A DNA stretch of 64,000 bases, from the NCBI GenBank assembly GCA_036386415.1, contig DASVVT010000053.1, positions 62,001-126,000 on the forward strand, written 5' to 3'. Positions 51,552-60,582 of the stretch are shown one piece after another (the first letter of the stretch is position 1; each line of letters begins with the position of its first letter). A model generated the notes under the pieces. The model had not been told where the DNA came from. It ran no database searches and was given only the letters and a program-made list of their open reading frames with translations. A program made the translations under genes and the position numbers. The DNA is from DASVVT01 sp036386415 (GTDB lineage Bacteria; Acidobacteriota; Blastocatellia; Pyrinomonadales; Pyrinomonadaceae).

Positions 51552-54500
51552 ATGAGAGGATCCACTGATATACGCAGGCATCGAGATGCCGGAACGCGTT
51601 GGATATTGATTAGCGTTATCATACTCGCCTTGGTGGCCTGTGCGATACCTTTATACCGCGCGGGAGCGGCGACCCCTTCTTCGGGGACGCTCGCGCCAAC
51701 TGACACCGCGCATGTGATGTGGGATGGCTTTCCAGCCACGGCGACGGCTCCCAATGGCGAAGCCTCTTGTGTCGAAGGTGAGAACTGCGACACCTTCACG
51801 TTGACCCTGACGGGGCAGCCCGCCGACTGGGCTGGCAAGAAGGTGCTGGTCAAGATCAGTTGGATGAGCCCCGGTTCCGATTACGACCTCTATGTCCATA
51901 AGGGGTCAGCCACGGGGCCTGAAGTCGATCATGACGGCGCTTCGCCCCCGACCACCTCAGAGACGGTCACCATTGATCCGACTGTGGACGGCACGGGCGT
52001 GTTTGCCGTGCACGTCGTTTACTTCGCCACGACCGCCGCCGATCCGTATCACGGAGACGCGAGCGTCTTTGCGGCTGCCGTGACGCCGACACCAAAGCCC
52101 GCCACGCAGGCTTCAGGGGTTAAGCCGCGTTACCAGAACCATACGCCGACAGAAGCTCAACTGGCGACGGGCAAAGGCACGGACGCGGGCGAGCCGACCA
52201 TCGGCTCGAACTGGAAGACCGGAAGGGCGATGTATCAATCGTACCTGACCACCTTCCGCGTGACCTTCAACGACGCCTGCCCGTCAACTCCGTCAGATGT
52301 CTGGGAGGACAAGAGCGCGCCGACTTCCGCGAACAGTCTAGACCCGCTTCTCTGGACGGCCAACCGAACGGGTGCTGCGCCCAATCGCACGATTGTCTCG
52401 CAACTCTCAGGCACGACGAGCCTCTCTTCCTACACGGATGATGACGGCGAAACGTGGATTCCAAGCCAGGGCGGCAGCGGCGCATCCGGCGTTGACCACC
52501 AGGGCATCGGTGGCGGCCTATACCGTGCGCCAGTGCCTGCGCTCGTCTACCCGAATGCCATCTACTACTGCTCGCAGAGCGTGGCTGACGCTAACTGCGC
52601 GCGAAGCGACGATGGCGGACAAACCTACGGGCCACCCGTGCCGATCTACAACATAGACGAATGCGCAGGACTCCATGGTCATCCCAAGGTTGCGCCGGAC
52701 GGAACGGTTTACGTGCCGAACTCGAACTGCATCTCGGACGGCCTGCTGAGCTATACGCGCCAGGCGGTGATCGTTTCGGAAGATAACGGATTAACATGGG
52801 CGATACGCACCATTCCCAACAGCCTGCCGGGCGACAGCGATCCGTCTCTGGAGATCGGCAGAAGCGGGCGAGTCTATTTCGGATACACAAACGATAACAG
52901 GCAAGCCACCGTCGCCGTCTCGGATACGAGGGGAAATAGTTGGAAGAACATTTCGGATGTCGGCGCGATTCACGGTATCAAGACTTCAGCCTTCCCGGCA
53001 GTCGTCGCCGGTGACAATGATCGCGCGGCGATGGCCTTCTTCGGCTCGAAGACCGCTGGCAATCCCAACGACGTGTTCTTCCCCGGCTTCTGGCATCTAT
53101 ACATCGCTCACACCTACGACGGCGGCTTAACGTGGACGACCGTCGATGCCACGCCGAACGATCCGATCCAACGCGGGGGCATCTGGCTCGGCGGCGGTTC
53201 TCCGATTCATCGCAACCTGCTGGACTTCTTCGACGCCACCATTGACGCGAAGGGGCGCGTCCTCGTCGGCTATGACGACGGATGCTACGGAGGCACTTGC
53301 ATGCAGGCCCCGGATACTTCGACCGGGAACTCCTACACGCAGATCGCCGTCATCGCGCGGCAAACCGGAGGCCGCCGAATGTTCGCAGCATTCGACCCGC
53401 CGACAACGCCGCTTGTTCCGGGCGCTCCGTTCCTGACCACCTTCCGCGACGGCGCGAGGGTGCGGCTCGAATGGTCGCAGTCGGACGATGGCGGCTCGCC
53501 GATTACAGGCTACAAAATCTTCAGGAGCAGCGGCGGTACAGAAACGCTGCTCAGAAGAGTCGGAAAGGTGACGAGCTACGAAGACATCGTGCCGGATAAG
53601 ACGCAGACCTACGATTATCGCGTCGTCGCCATCAACGCGGTTGGAGAATCCTGCGGCGACAATACAAAATCCGCTCCGCCACTGGGCGGCGCGTGCACCA
53701 GCTACATAGTGGATGTCGATCCGACCGGAGACCAAAAGAGCGCGCCCGCCAATCCAGACCTGGACATCCAGACGGTCTCTGTCTCGGAGCCTTCTTTCGG
53801 GAGCGTACACAAGCTGACCTTCCAGATGAAGGTGGCCGATCTGCACACGCTCGTGCCAGACCGGCAGTGGCGCATCCTCTGGAACTACCCTGTGGGTCCC
53901 GGAGGCGACGCCGATTCATCATTTGGCGGTCGCTATTACGTCGGGATGAATACGGATAACGCCGGACAGGTGAGCTTCGAATACGGGATCGTGACGAACA
54001 TTGATGCTTCGCCTGCGAGCACGCAACAGCCTATGACGCTGGGACCTGCCGAAGCTGGCAGCAACTACACCCCGGACGGCATGATCACCATCGTGATCTC
54101 CAACAGCAAGGTTGGAAATCCGGCGAAGGGCGACCTGCTCGGCACTGTCTCGGGAAGAACTTTCGCGGGTAACGGAGACGTGACGGTTCGTCCGACGGCG
54201 GCGATTGACGTGACGGCTCCCTATTCGACGCCGAACTTTGCCACCTACATGCTCAACGGCAATGTCTGCGTTGACCTGGTGCTGGACAAGACCCAATCGA
54301 CCGCCACCGGAACGGTTCATGTCAACCAGAACCTGACCTACACGGTGCGGGTCAAGAACAGGGGAACCACGCCGGCCACAAACGTCGTCATGACGGATAT
54401 GCTACCGGCGAGTATGACCTTCGTTTCGGCCACGCCGACGCAGGGCAGTTGCACACGCGCAGGTACAACAGTGACCTGCAACCTGGGCAGCATGGCGGGC

Positions 54501-54641
54501 AAATCTCAAGCGACCGTCAACATTCTCGTCAAACCTCAAACGCCGGGGCAATTCCGCAATTTCGCCAGCGTTAAATCGAAGGAGGATGACCAGAATCCGG
54601 CCAGTAATTCAGACTACGTGACCACCCGGGTGGTGAAATGA
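51552..54641 (+). CDS. Large secreted sialidase-like/FN3/DUF11 protein
   Basis: 1029 residues with a signal peptide (RWILISVIILALVACAIPLY). Order: a PPC-like beta domain (about 50-180), a six-bladed beta-propeller with BNR/sialidase-like motifs (SSYTDDDGETWIP, CARSDDGGQTYGP, VSEDNGLTWAIR, VSDTRGNSWKN, TYDGGLTWTT) to about 620, a fibronectin type III domain (PFLTTFRDGARVRLEWSQSD), an unassigned beta domain and a DUF11 domain (VHVNQNLTYTVRVKNRGTTP). No catalytic Arg triad for a true sialidase could be checked. Probably extracellular, sugar- or matrix-binding. Confidence 0.85.
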   Translation: MRGSTDIRRHRDAGTRWILISVIILALVACAIPLYRAGAATPSSGTLAPTDTAHVMWDGFPATATAPNGEASCVEGENCDTFTLTLTGQPADWAGKKVLVKISWMSPGSDYDLYVHKGSATGPEVDHDGASPPTTSETVTIDPTVDGTGVFAVHVVYFATTAADPYHGDASVFAAAVTPTPKPATQASGVKPRYQNHTPTEAQLATGKGTDAGEPTIGSNWKTGRAMYQSYLTTFRVTFNDACPSTPSDVWEDKSAPTSANSLDPLLWTANRTGAAPNRTIVSQLSGTTSLSSYTDDDGETWIPSQGGSGASGVDHQGIGGGLYRAPVPALVYPNAIYYCSQSVADANCARSDDGGQTYGPPVPIYNIDECAGLHGHPKVAPDGTVYVPNSNCISDGLLSYTRQAVIVSEDNGLTWAIRTIPNSLPGDSDPSLEIGRSGRVYFGYTNDNRQATVAVSDTRGNSWKNISDVGAIHGIKTSAFPAVVAGDNDRAAMAFFGSKTAGNPNDVFFPGFWHLYIAHTYDGGLTWTTVDATPNDPIQRGGIWLGGGSPIHRNLLDFFDATIDAKGRVLVGYDDGCYGGTCMQAPDTSTGNSYTQIAVIARQTGGRRMFAAFDPPTTPLVPGAPFLTTFRDGARVRLEWSQSDDGGSPITGYKIFRSSGGTETLLRRVGKVTSYEDIVPDKTQTYDYRVVAINAVGESCGDNTKSAPPLGGACTSYIVDVDPTGDQKSAPANPDLDIQTVSVSEPSFGSVHKLTFQMKVADLHTLVPDRQWRILWNYPVGPGGDADSSFGGRYYVGMNTDNAGQVSFEYGIVTNIDASPASTQQPMTLGPAEAGSNYTPDGMITIVISNSKVGNPAKGDLLGTVSGRTFAGNGDVTVRPTAAIDVTAPYSTPNFATYMLNGNVCVDLVLDKTQSTATGTVHVNQNLTYTVRVKNRGTTPATNVVMTDMLPASMTFVSATPTQGSCTRAGTTVTCNLGSMAGKSQATVNILVKPQTPGQFRNFASVKSKEDDQNPASNSDYVTTRVVK

Positions 54642-54728
54642 GTAGACGGTAGTCGGTAAACAGTAGCCAGTAGAAAAGAGAGCATCAAACGCTTTTCTAC
54701 TGGCTACTGACTATTGTCTACTGCTTTC
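54641..54728 (+). repeat. GTAGACGGTAGTCGGTAAACAGTAG dyad (family 4)
   Basis: GAGTAGACGGTAGTC and AGTAGCCAGTAGAAAAG face CTTTTCTACTGGCTACT and GACTATTGTCTACT. It lies between the stop of the large secreted protein and the lipoprotein start. Confidence 0.8.
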
Positions 54729-54742
54729 AAAGGAGATTGCTG

Positions 54743-55501
54743 ATGCTCATCAGGACTTGCATCGTTCTATTTTACTGCCTTCTCATCGCTGTCGCGGGCT
54801 GCGCTTCGAAATCCGAAGTCGTACAGCAATCGGCCTCAACGCAGCAATCTCCCGCACCGCAACAGCCCGCGCCCGGCGCGACGAGTAACACCCAGAGCGA
54901 ACAGCAGCAGCAGAATCTCAACGCGGCAGGGGGATCGACAAACACCAAGGCGGATGCTTGCTCCATGTTGACAAGTGCAGAGATCGAGGCGGTGCAAGGC
55001 GAAGCCGTTCGGGAAACGAAAAGCAGCGACCGCTCGAACGGCTCATTTGCCATCTCGCAGTGCTTCTATTCCCTGCCCACATACAACAAGTCCGTAAGTC
55101 TTCAGGTAACCAGAAGCAATAACGCTCAGGCCAAACCAGACGAGGCGAGAGAATTCTGGAATCATACGTTTCATAAGGAAGGGAAGGAAGGCGAAGAAGC
55201 AAAGGATAGGCGCGGCAAAGGCGAAGAAGCCGAAAAAGATCGTCGCGAGAAGAAAGAAGAGGCGGAGAGGGAGCGTGGCGGTGGCCGAGGCGAAGAAGGT
55301 GAGGAGGAGGAAAAAGTCCCACCGAAGCCTGTGCCGGGCGTCGGCGACGAAGCATTCTGGGCCGGAGGTCGCGTGTCAGGCGCGCTCTATGTGCTGAAAG
55401 GCAATGCTTTCATCAGGATCAGCATCGGAGGGCCGGGCGATGAGTCCGCCAAGATTGAGAAATTAAAGGCACTGGCCCGAAAGGCGATGGCGCGCCTGTA
55501 G
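54743..55501 (+). CDS. Lipoprotein with Lys/Glu-rich insert
   Basis: 252 residues; signal sequence ending in the lipobox AVAGC (Cys about residue 20), then a Gln/Pro-rich linker. The folded part DACSMLTSAEIEAVQGEAVR through QCFYSLPTYNKSVSLQVTRS resembles small exported proteins of the DUF3558 kind. An extremely charged stretch follows (about 145-195, almost only Lys, Glu, Arg, Gly), then GDEAFWAGGRVSGALYVLKG completes the domain, so the charged segment is an insert in a surface loop. AGGAG lies 7 bp before the ATG. Confidence 0.72.
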   Translation: MLIRTCIVLFYCLLIAVAGCASKSEVVQQSASTQQSPAPQQPAPGATSNTQSEQQQQNLNAAGGSTNTKADACSMLTSAEIEAVQGEAVRETKSSDRSNGSFAISQCFYSLPTYNKSVSLQVTRSNNAQAKPDEAREFWNHTFHKEGKEGEEAKDRRGKGEEAEKDRREKKEEAERERGGGRGEEGEEEEKVPPKPVPGVGDEAFWAGGRVSGALYVLKGNAFIRISIGGPGDESAKIEKLKALARKAMARL

Positions 55502-55537
55502 CCGCCGCCGCCGCTATCAAACACTCACAGCCGGACT

Positions 55538-55682
55538 GAGATCAGAGAAGTTAAAACGGGGGACGATCCACGAAGTAACACGAAGCAACACGAAATGAGG
55601 AGCTGTTTCGTGTGGTTTAGTGTTACTTCGTGGATCGTTCCCCGTCCTCTTTTGCTTGCATCTTGGTATCAGCTTCTTTTCC
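55538..55682 (+). repeat. Family 3 long-dyad element
   Basis: AAAACGGGGGACGATCCACG faces CGTGGATCGTTCCCCGTCCT; the interior has AACACGAAGCAACACGAAAT against TTTCGTGTGGTTTAGTGTTA. The right end reads CTTGGTATCAG, like the other copies. It lies between convergent genes. Confidence 0.8.
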
Positions 55683-55699
55683 TGATACCCGATTTACTG

Positions 55700-56683
55700 T
55701 CAGACGATGCGCCGGATAGCCATGATCGTCAGGTCGTCCGTCTTCTGCGCCCCTCCCTGGAAGGCGGCCAGGTCTTCCCTGCAAGCCTGTATCATGTCTT
55801 GCGACGAGAGGCCGCGCGCACGCTCACGTATCAACTGCGACAGTCGATCCGCTCCGTACTCTACGTCCGCACGATTACGCGCCTCTGAGAGCCCGTCCGT
55901 GTACAGGAAGAGACTTTCTCCCGGAGCCAGTTGCAGCTTCTCCACCGCATAGCGCTCGCGGGAGAACATGCCGACGGGAAGCCCCGTGGCCTCTATCGGC
56001 GTGACCTCGCCTTCTCTAACGACGAGCGGCGGGCAATGCCCCGCATTACAAATCTCGACCAGGCCGTCGCGGCTGGCACGGCCAAAGACGAGCGTGGCGA
56101 AGTAGGTCGACATCGTGAAGTCACAGAAGATTCGGTTGGCCTTTTCGACCAGCTCGCCTGCGGGCAGGTTCAAAGTAACAAGGCTGCGAAAGATCGCGTG
56201 CAGGTGCGCCATGAGGACAGAGGCGGCGATTCCCTTGCCCGACACGTCGCCCAGCAGAAAGAGCAAGTCGCCGTCGTCCTGACTCATGAAATCACAAAAA
56301 TCACCGCTCACGGGGCCTGCCGCCTCGTAGTGGTAGCCGATCTCCCAGCTACACAGACTCGGGTTCGGCTTCGGGAGCAGCGCGCCCTGAATCTGCCAGG
56401 CCAGCTCGATGTCCATCTGAAGGGCGTTCAGTTGATCTGGCGTCAGGCATGAGAGGCAATAGCGCGCCAGCGGGTCTTCCATCAGTTGCTCCCCTTCTAT
56501 CTCCTCATGGCAAGTCTCGCACACCCCGTAAGAGCCGTTGCCGAGGCGCTCCAGTGTGAGATTAACTTCGCCGAGGAGATGTCTGAGGGGCGTTTCATCT
56601 TCAGACCCGTCGATGGAGGTCTCAAGCTTTTGACGCCAGTCAATCAGTTGCGCGCGAAGATTCGTATCCATAGCGGTAGACAT
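55700..56683 (-). CDS. DksA-type zinc finger/PP2C phosphatase fusion
   Basis: 327 residues. The N-terminal 80 residues form a DksA/TraR-like helical hairpin and C4 zinc finger: GSYGVCETCHEEIEGEQLM and ARYCLSCL supply four cysteines. Residues about 95-327 are a SpoIIE/RsbU-type PP2C phosphatase: PVSGDFCDFMSQDDGDLLFL, LGDVSGKGIAASVLMAH, CNAGHCPPLV, FLYTDGLSEARN and KTDDLTIMAIR carry the metal-binding aspartates. It should dephosphorylate an anti-sigma antagonist or STAS protein; the finger may tie it to RNA polymerase or serve only as a structural module. Confidence 0.88.
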   Translation of the reverse strand: MSTAMDTNLRAQLIDWRQKLETSIDGSEDETPLRHLLGEVNLTLERLGNGSYGVCETCHEEIEGEQLMEDPLARYCLSCLTPDQLNALQMDIELAWQIQGALLPKPNPSLCSWEIGYHYEAAGPVSGDFCDFMSQDDGDLLFLLGDVSGKGIAASVLMAHLHAIFRSLVTLNLPAGELVEKANRIFCDFTMSTYFATLVFGRASRDGLVEICNAGHCPPLVVREGEVTPIEATGLPVGMFSRERYAVEKLQLAPGESLFLYTDGLSEARNRADVEYGADRLSQLIRERARGLSSQDMIQACREDLAAFQGGAQKTDDLTIMAIRRIV

Positions 56684-57145
56684 TTTCGTGCTCTCTTTCT
56701 TCTGTTTTGAAGGACTTTTTCAGCTCCGAAGTCTCAAGAATTTTCCCTGTTTCAAGTGCGCGGGAGTTTACAGATTATACGACTTTTACGGGTCGATTGT
56801 TCGAATTTTGATCGACTTTCGAACCATCAATCGGGCGGCAAATATCCGGCTATGGCGTACCTTCTGGGAGGGCGCAATCGAACCCGCCCTGTCCCGAAGC
56901 ACATGCTCTCTTCGGCCACGCACAAGATGCGCGCAGAGAGAGACGTCTGCAAGTTCGCAGCCAACGGTGCGTTCAAATAGTCGTTATGCAAGCGATCACT
57001 CTCGCAACGAACGGCTTTCGACGCGCATCTGATGACGAAAATCAGCGGACTCACAAAAGGGGTCTGCGATTCGCTTTCCGAACACCAACAGGAGCTTCTC
57101 CCCAGGCTCTCTCATCATCTGCCGTCAGTTGAAAGGAGAATGCCT
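56684..57145. other. Divergent intergenic region
   Basis: 462 bp between the PP2C fusion and the ankyrin protein. No gene supported; an in-frame ATG at 57032 would extend the ankyrin protein by 38 residues, but lacks a ribosome binding site. No long dyad here. Confidence 0.45.
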
Positions 57146-58426
57146 GTGCCCAGACACGCCGACCACCTTAATCTGATCAAAATCAGTTCGCCCTGTTCAG
57201 CCGATTGGGATTCGATGACGGGCAACGAGCAGGTGCGCTTTTGCAGCCACTGCAACTTGCACGTTCACAACCTCTCGGCGATGACGAGAAGTGAGGCGAT
57301 GGAGCTTGTCGCGAAGTCGAAGGGTCGTCTCTGCGCGCGCTTCTACCGTCGCCCGAACGGAACGGTTCAGACCGCACCCCACCCGACCCAATCACATCAT
57401 ATCGCGCGTCGTGCTGCTCGCATCGCTGCGGGGGCTTTCGGCGCGGTTCTGAGCCTAGCTGCGAATGGCGCCGCTCAGACTTCTTCAACGGCGGGCGATC
57501 TGCTTCAGGGGAAGGTTCACCCGACGGCGCGCGCGGACGAGTCGCGCCCGGCCACGACGGACGCCGCCAACGCTTCTATCGTCGGAAGGGTATCTGATCC
57601 TCAACCGGCACCCATTGCCGGAGCAAGCGTCAAGCTTTTCAATCAACGGACCGGGCTTGAGATGGCGACGACCTCGGATAAAGAGGGCGTATTTCGCTTT
57701 CAGTCTCTGGCGGCGGGGGTCTACACGCTGAAGGTTGAGATGGCGGGCTTTTCGAGCTACCAGGTCAACGATTTTTATCTACAGGAGAACACAGAGCGAC
57801 GAGTTGAAGCGACGCTTGACGTAGGGGTGATGGGCGCAATAGCGATCGCCGTACCGGCCGAGCCGCTGATCAAGGCAGCCTGGGAGAACAATCTCACTGC
57901 CGTCAAGGAGCTTCTTGGCATACGCGTCGATAATGTCAATACAGTGACCGAGTATTACAGCACGGCTCTCGCGCAGGCGGTCGCCAATGGCAACCTGGAG
58001 ATGGTGTCCGCTCTGCTCTTGGCGGGCGCTGATGTCAATACCAGGGGCGACAATGGTCGGACAGCTTTGATGTATCTGGGCGCGAATAGCAAATCGGATG
58101 TGGTACGCGCTCTGGTTGCCGCCGGGGCGATGATAGACCTGGAAGATGAGGAGGGGAACACGGCGTTGCTGTTCGCAGCAGCCAAGGAGAACGCAGACGT
58201 TCTCCAAGCTCTCCTGGACGCTGGCGCAGCCGTCAATGCGAAGAACAAAGAAGGCCGCACAGCCCTCATGCAGGCAGCCGACATGGGCATCCTCGATAAC
58301 GTCAAGACGTTGATAAAGGCGGGTGCGGAGATAAATGCGCGCGATAAAGAGGACTCGACGGCCTTAAGCCTGGCGCACGACCCGGAGGTGGAAGCGCTGC
58401 TGGAAGCCTACGGGGCAGTTGAATAG
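57146..58426 (+). CDS. Ankyrin-repeat protein with CxxC-like N-terminus and carboxypeptidase-regulatory domain
   Basis: About 426 residues. The N-terminal segment ISSPCSADWDSMTGNEQVRF followed by CSHCNLHVHNLSAMT has a Cys/His cluster. A hydrophobic segment (RIAAGAFGAVLSLAANGAAQ) probably spans the membrane. A carboxypeptidase-regulatory-like beta domain (SIVGRVSDPQPAPIAGASVK) precedes four to five ankyrin repeats (NGNLEMVSALLLAGADVNTR, ENADVLQALLDAGAAVNAKN). GTG 57146 is chosen because AGGAG lies 7 bp before it; the ATG at 57140 is too close. Probably a membrane-anchored binding protein. Confidence 0.8.
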   Translation: MPRHADHLNLIKISSPCSADWDSMTGNEQVRFCSHCNLHVHNLSAMTRSEAMELVAKSKGRLCARFYRRPNGTVQTAPHPTQSHHIARRAARIAAGAFGAVLSLAANGAAQTSSTAGDLLQGKVHPTARADESRPATTDAANASIVGRVSDPQPAPIAGASVKLFNQRTGLEMATTSDKEGVFRFQSLAAGVYTLKVEMAGFSSYQVNDFYLQENTERRVEATLDVGVMGAIAIAVPAEPLIKAAWENNLTAVKELLGIRVDNVNTVTEYYSTALAQAVANGNLEMVSALLLAGADVNTRGDNGRTALMYLGANSKSDVVRALVAAGAMIDLEDEEGNTALLFAAAKENADVLQALLDAGAAVNAKNKEGRTALMQAADMGILDNVKTLIKAGAEINARDKEDSTALSLAHDPEVEALLEAYGAVE

Positions 58427-58432
58427 AATATA

Positions 58433-58632
58433 GATCGTGAGTCGATAAATATCATTCATCACATTTACGATTCACGACTGACGATCTGATACCAGAGAGC
58501 AGACTAAAAGAGGGCGTGCGACCGATCCACGCGCTCGACACGAAAGGACACGAAATAAACCTCCTCTTTTCGTGTGGTTTCGTGTTGCTTCGTGGATCGT
58601 CCTCTTCCTCTCTTTTGATTGCTATCTGGTAA
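58433..58632 (+). repeat. Family 3 long-dyad element with flanking TTTACGATTCACGA words
   Basis: GATACCAGAGAGCAGACTAA with AAGAGGG at the left and TCTCTTTTGATTGCTATCTGGTA at the right are degenerate complements. Inside, CCGATCCACGCGCTCGACAC faces GTTGCTTCGTGGATCG. An AT-rich TTTACGATTCACGA word precedes it. It lies between convergent gene ends. Confidence 0.75.
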
Positions 58633-60396
58633 TTAATATCGCCAACTCTTGACATCTGCTCCCGGCGGGGCGCTCTTGAGAATCCGCTCGACGATCTTCG
58701 GCGCGTACATCTGGTGGTATCTCAGACGCGAGATTGCGTTCGGGCGTGTATGGTCGCCGTTCCAGCAGTGTTCGGCCCTATCGCCATAATCAACTTCACC
58801 GCCGTAGTAAGGTTCCTTCGTGCTCTCGAGAAACTCTTCGACGAGGTAGACCGCATTGTTGAGGTAATAGTTATCCATGTCGCCGCAGTAGATATGGATT
58901 TTCCCTTCGACCTTCGGGCCGAGCTTCTTCCAATCGCGACGCAGGATGTTGCCCAGGTCGTAATGCTCTTTCCAGTATGCGGCCACCGTCTTATCTATCT
59001 GGCCGGTCTCCTTATCCCAGATCGGTTTCGGATAGCCGTCCTCGCCTACAGGAGAATAGACCGCCTGCCAGATGTCCCACTGTCCGCCTGAGCGACTGTG
59101 ACTTCCCAAGACCATCTCCAGCCGGTTCATCTCTTCGAGGGTCGAGGCCAGCTCGCCCAGATAATTACGCTTGCCCGGTCGAGGCGTCTGCTTCCACTTC
59201 GCGTCCACATGATAGGCGTTCTCATGCTCGTAGAGGTTGACGACCGTGTAGGCTTGAAAATCAATGGGGTCGGGGCAGGCCGCCCAGCAGCCGTTGTACT
59301 CCTCCGGGTACATCATCTGGACGGCGAGGGCTTCCCAGCCGCCCGTCGAGCCGCCGTACAAAAATCTAGCCCAGCCCTTTCCAATCCCGCGAAACTGTTT
59401 CTCGATGTGTGGGATCAATTCGTAGGTGATGGCATCTCCGTAGGGGCCGAGGTTGGCCGAATTCACCGCGTAGGAATCATCGTAGTACGGGTTGGCGTGC
59501 TGCACTTCGATGATAATCATGCGTGGGAAGTTCGGCCCCGTCCACTCCTGGTAAAACTTGTAGGCATGCTCCTGCACGATCCTGTTATAGCCTTTGAGCC
59601 TGAACCTCTCGCTGTAATCCGGCACGAGGCCGGGATCGGGCGGAGTCTCGCGAAAGCCCGTGAAGGTCGGAGAGAAGTGGCCGTGATAGACGACCAGCGG
59701 ATAGCGTGCCTCCGGGTGCGTATCAAAGCCTTCCGGCAGCAGCACGCTCGCGCCCAGGTACATGGGGCGCCCCCAGAACTCCGTCAGCCGGGGGCTCTGC
59801 ATGCGTATGTGCTTGATGTACTTCGTATCCTTCTGTGGCTCGATGGGCGCAATCACCTGATCGAGCGTGAGCGTGATCGTCTCGTCCCTTCGCGGGTCAA
59901 TCGAGATTTTTTTCGGCGTGCTGTAGAGATTGCCCGGCGCGCTGTTCCACTGCTGCCCTTCTCCCCTGTCCATCGGCAGCTTGACCGTATGGCCGTCCGC
60001 ACGCTTGAAAGTCTCGTAGCGGTGAAGCAGCGCCTGCACTGTGTATTCGCCCGGTGGCAGATCATTGATGCTCCGGCGTGGATAGCCGAGCACACTTGCG
60101 TCAATCAACGCCGTCTCTCCGGGTTTCATCCCGTCTACGTCCGTACCGAAAACCTGCTGTGTATTCGCGTCCTCGTTGATCTGGAAGCGTGGCTCCTTGG
60201 ATGCATCCGCAGAGATGAGCAGGAGCATCCGCCCGTCCAGAGGCGCTTGACTCTGCTGCCCGGAGAACGAGATGGCGAAGCGTAGCTTGCTCGCGGCCTG
60301 TCCTTCATTCTTCATCTGTCCCTCGGAGGAAACGGTCGAGAGCGCGAAAAGAGCTGCCAGGAGCAGCGAGAATCTTCCTGATTTTCCTATCTTCAT
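58633..60396 (-). CDS. Secreted esterase-like alpha/beta hydrolase
   Basis: 587 residues with a signal peptide (GRFSLLLAALFALSTVSS). An N-terminal beta domain (about 35-190) is followed by a hydrolase domain related to the putative esterase (esterase D-like) fold: YPLVVYHGHFSPT supplies the oxyanion strand, FLYGGSTGGWEALAVQM the GxSxGG nucleophile elbow (Ser about residue 352), and a C-terminal HIYCGDMDNYYLNNAVYLVE and AEHCWNGDHTRPNAIS segment the likely acid and His. The substrate is unknown. Confidence 0.8.
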   Translation of the reverse strand: MKIGKSGRFSLLLAALFALSTVSSEGQMKNEGQAASKLRFAISFSGQQSQAPLDGRMLLLISADASKEPRFQINEDANTQQVFGTDVDGMKPGETALIDASVLGYPRRSINDLPPGEYTVQALLHRYETFKRADGHTVKLPMDRGEGQQWNSAPGNLYSTPKKISIDPRRDETITLTLDQVIAPIEPQKDTKYIKHIRMQSPRLTEFWGRPMYLGASVLLPEGFDTHPEARYPLVVYHGHFSPTFTGFRETPPDPGLVPDYSERFRLKGYNRIVQEHAYKFYQEWTGPNFPRMIIIEVQHANPYYDDSYAVNSANLGPYGDAITYELIPHIEKQFRGIGKGWARFLYGGSTGGWEALAVQMMYPEEYNGCWAACPDPIDFQAYTVVNLYEHENAYHVDAKWKQTPRPGKRNYLGELASTLEEMNRLEMVLGSHSRSGGQWDIWQAVYSPVGEDGYPKPIWDKETGQIDKTVAAYWKEHYDLGNILRRDWKKLGPKVEGKIHIYCGDMDNYYLNNAVYLVEEFLESTKEPYYGGEVDYGDRAEHCWNGDHTRPNAISRLRYHQMYAPKIVERILKSAPPGADVKSWRY

Positions 60397-60539
60397 GAAA
60401 CGTCACTTCCCCGTGTTGGATTGAAACGAGCGAGTTTTACGAGCCTTTGTAGCCCGCCTATCATACATGAGAGATGAGAATTGGTCGTCAACTTCTGATC
60501 GAGTTTATTCTGGAACCCATTTTTTATGGACGAGCCTTT

Positions 60540-60577
60540 TTTTATATTTACGATTCACGGTTTACGATTTACGATCT
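60540..60577 (+). repeat. TTTACGATTCACGGTTTACG octamer repeat
   Basis: Three to four imperfect copies of TTTACGATT directly precede the epimerase start codon, as seen before herA (29475-29514). No complementary arm is visible here. Confidence 0.55.
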
Positions 60578-60582
60578 TGAGC

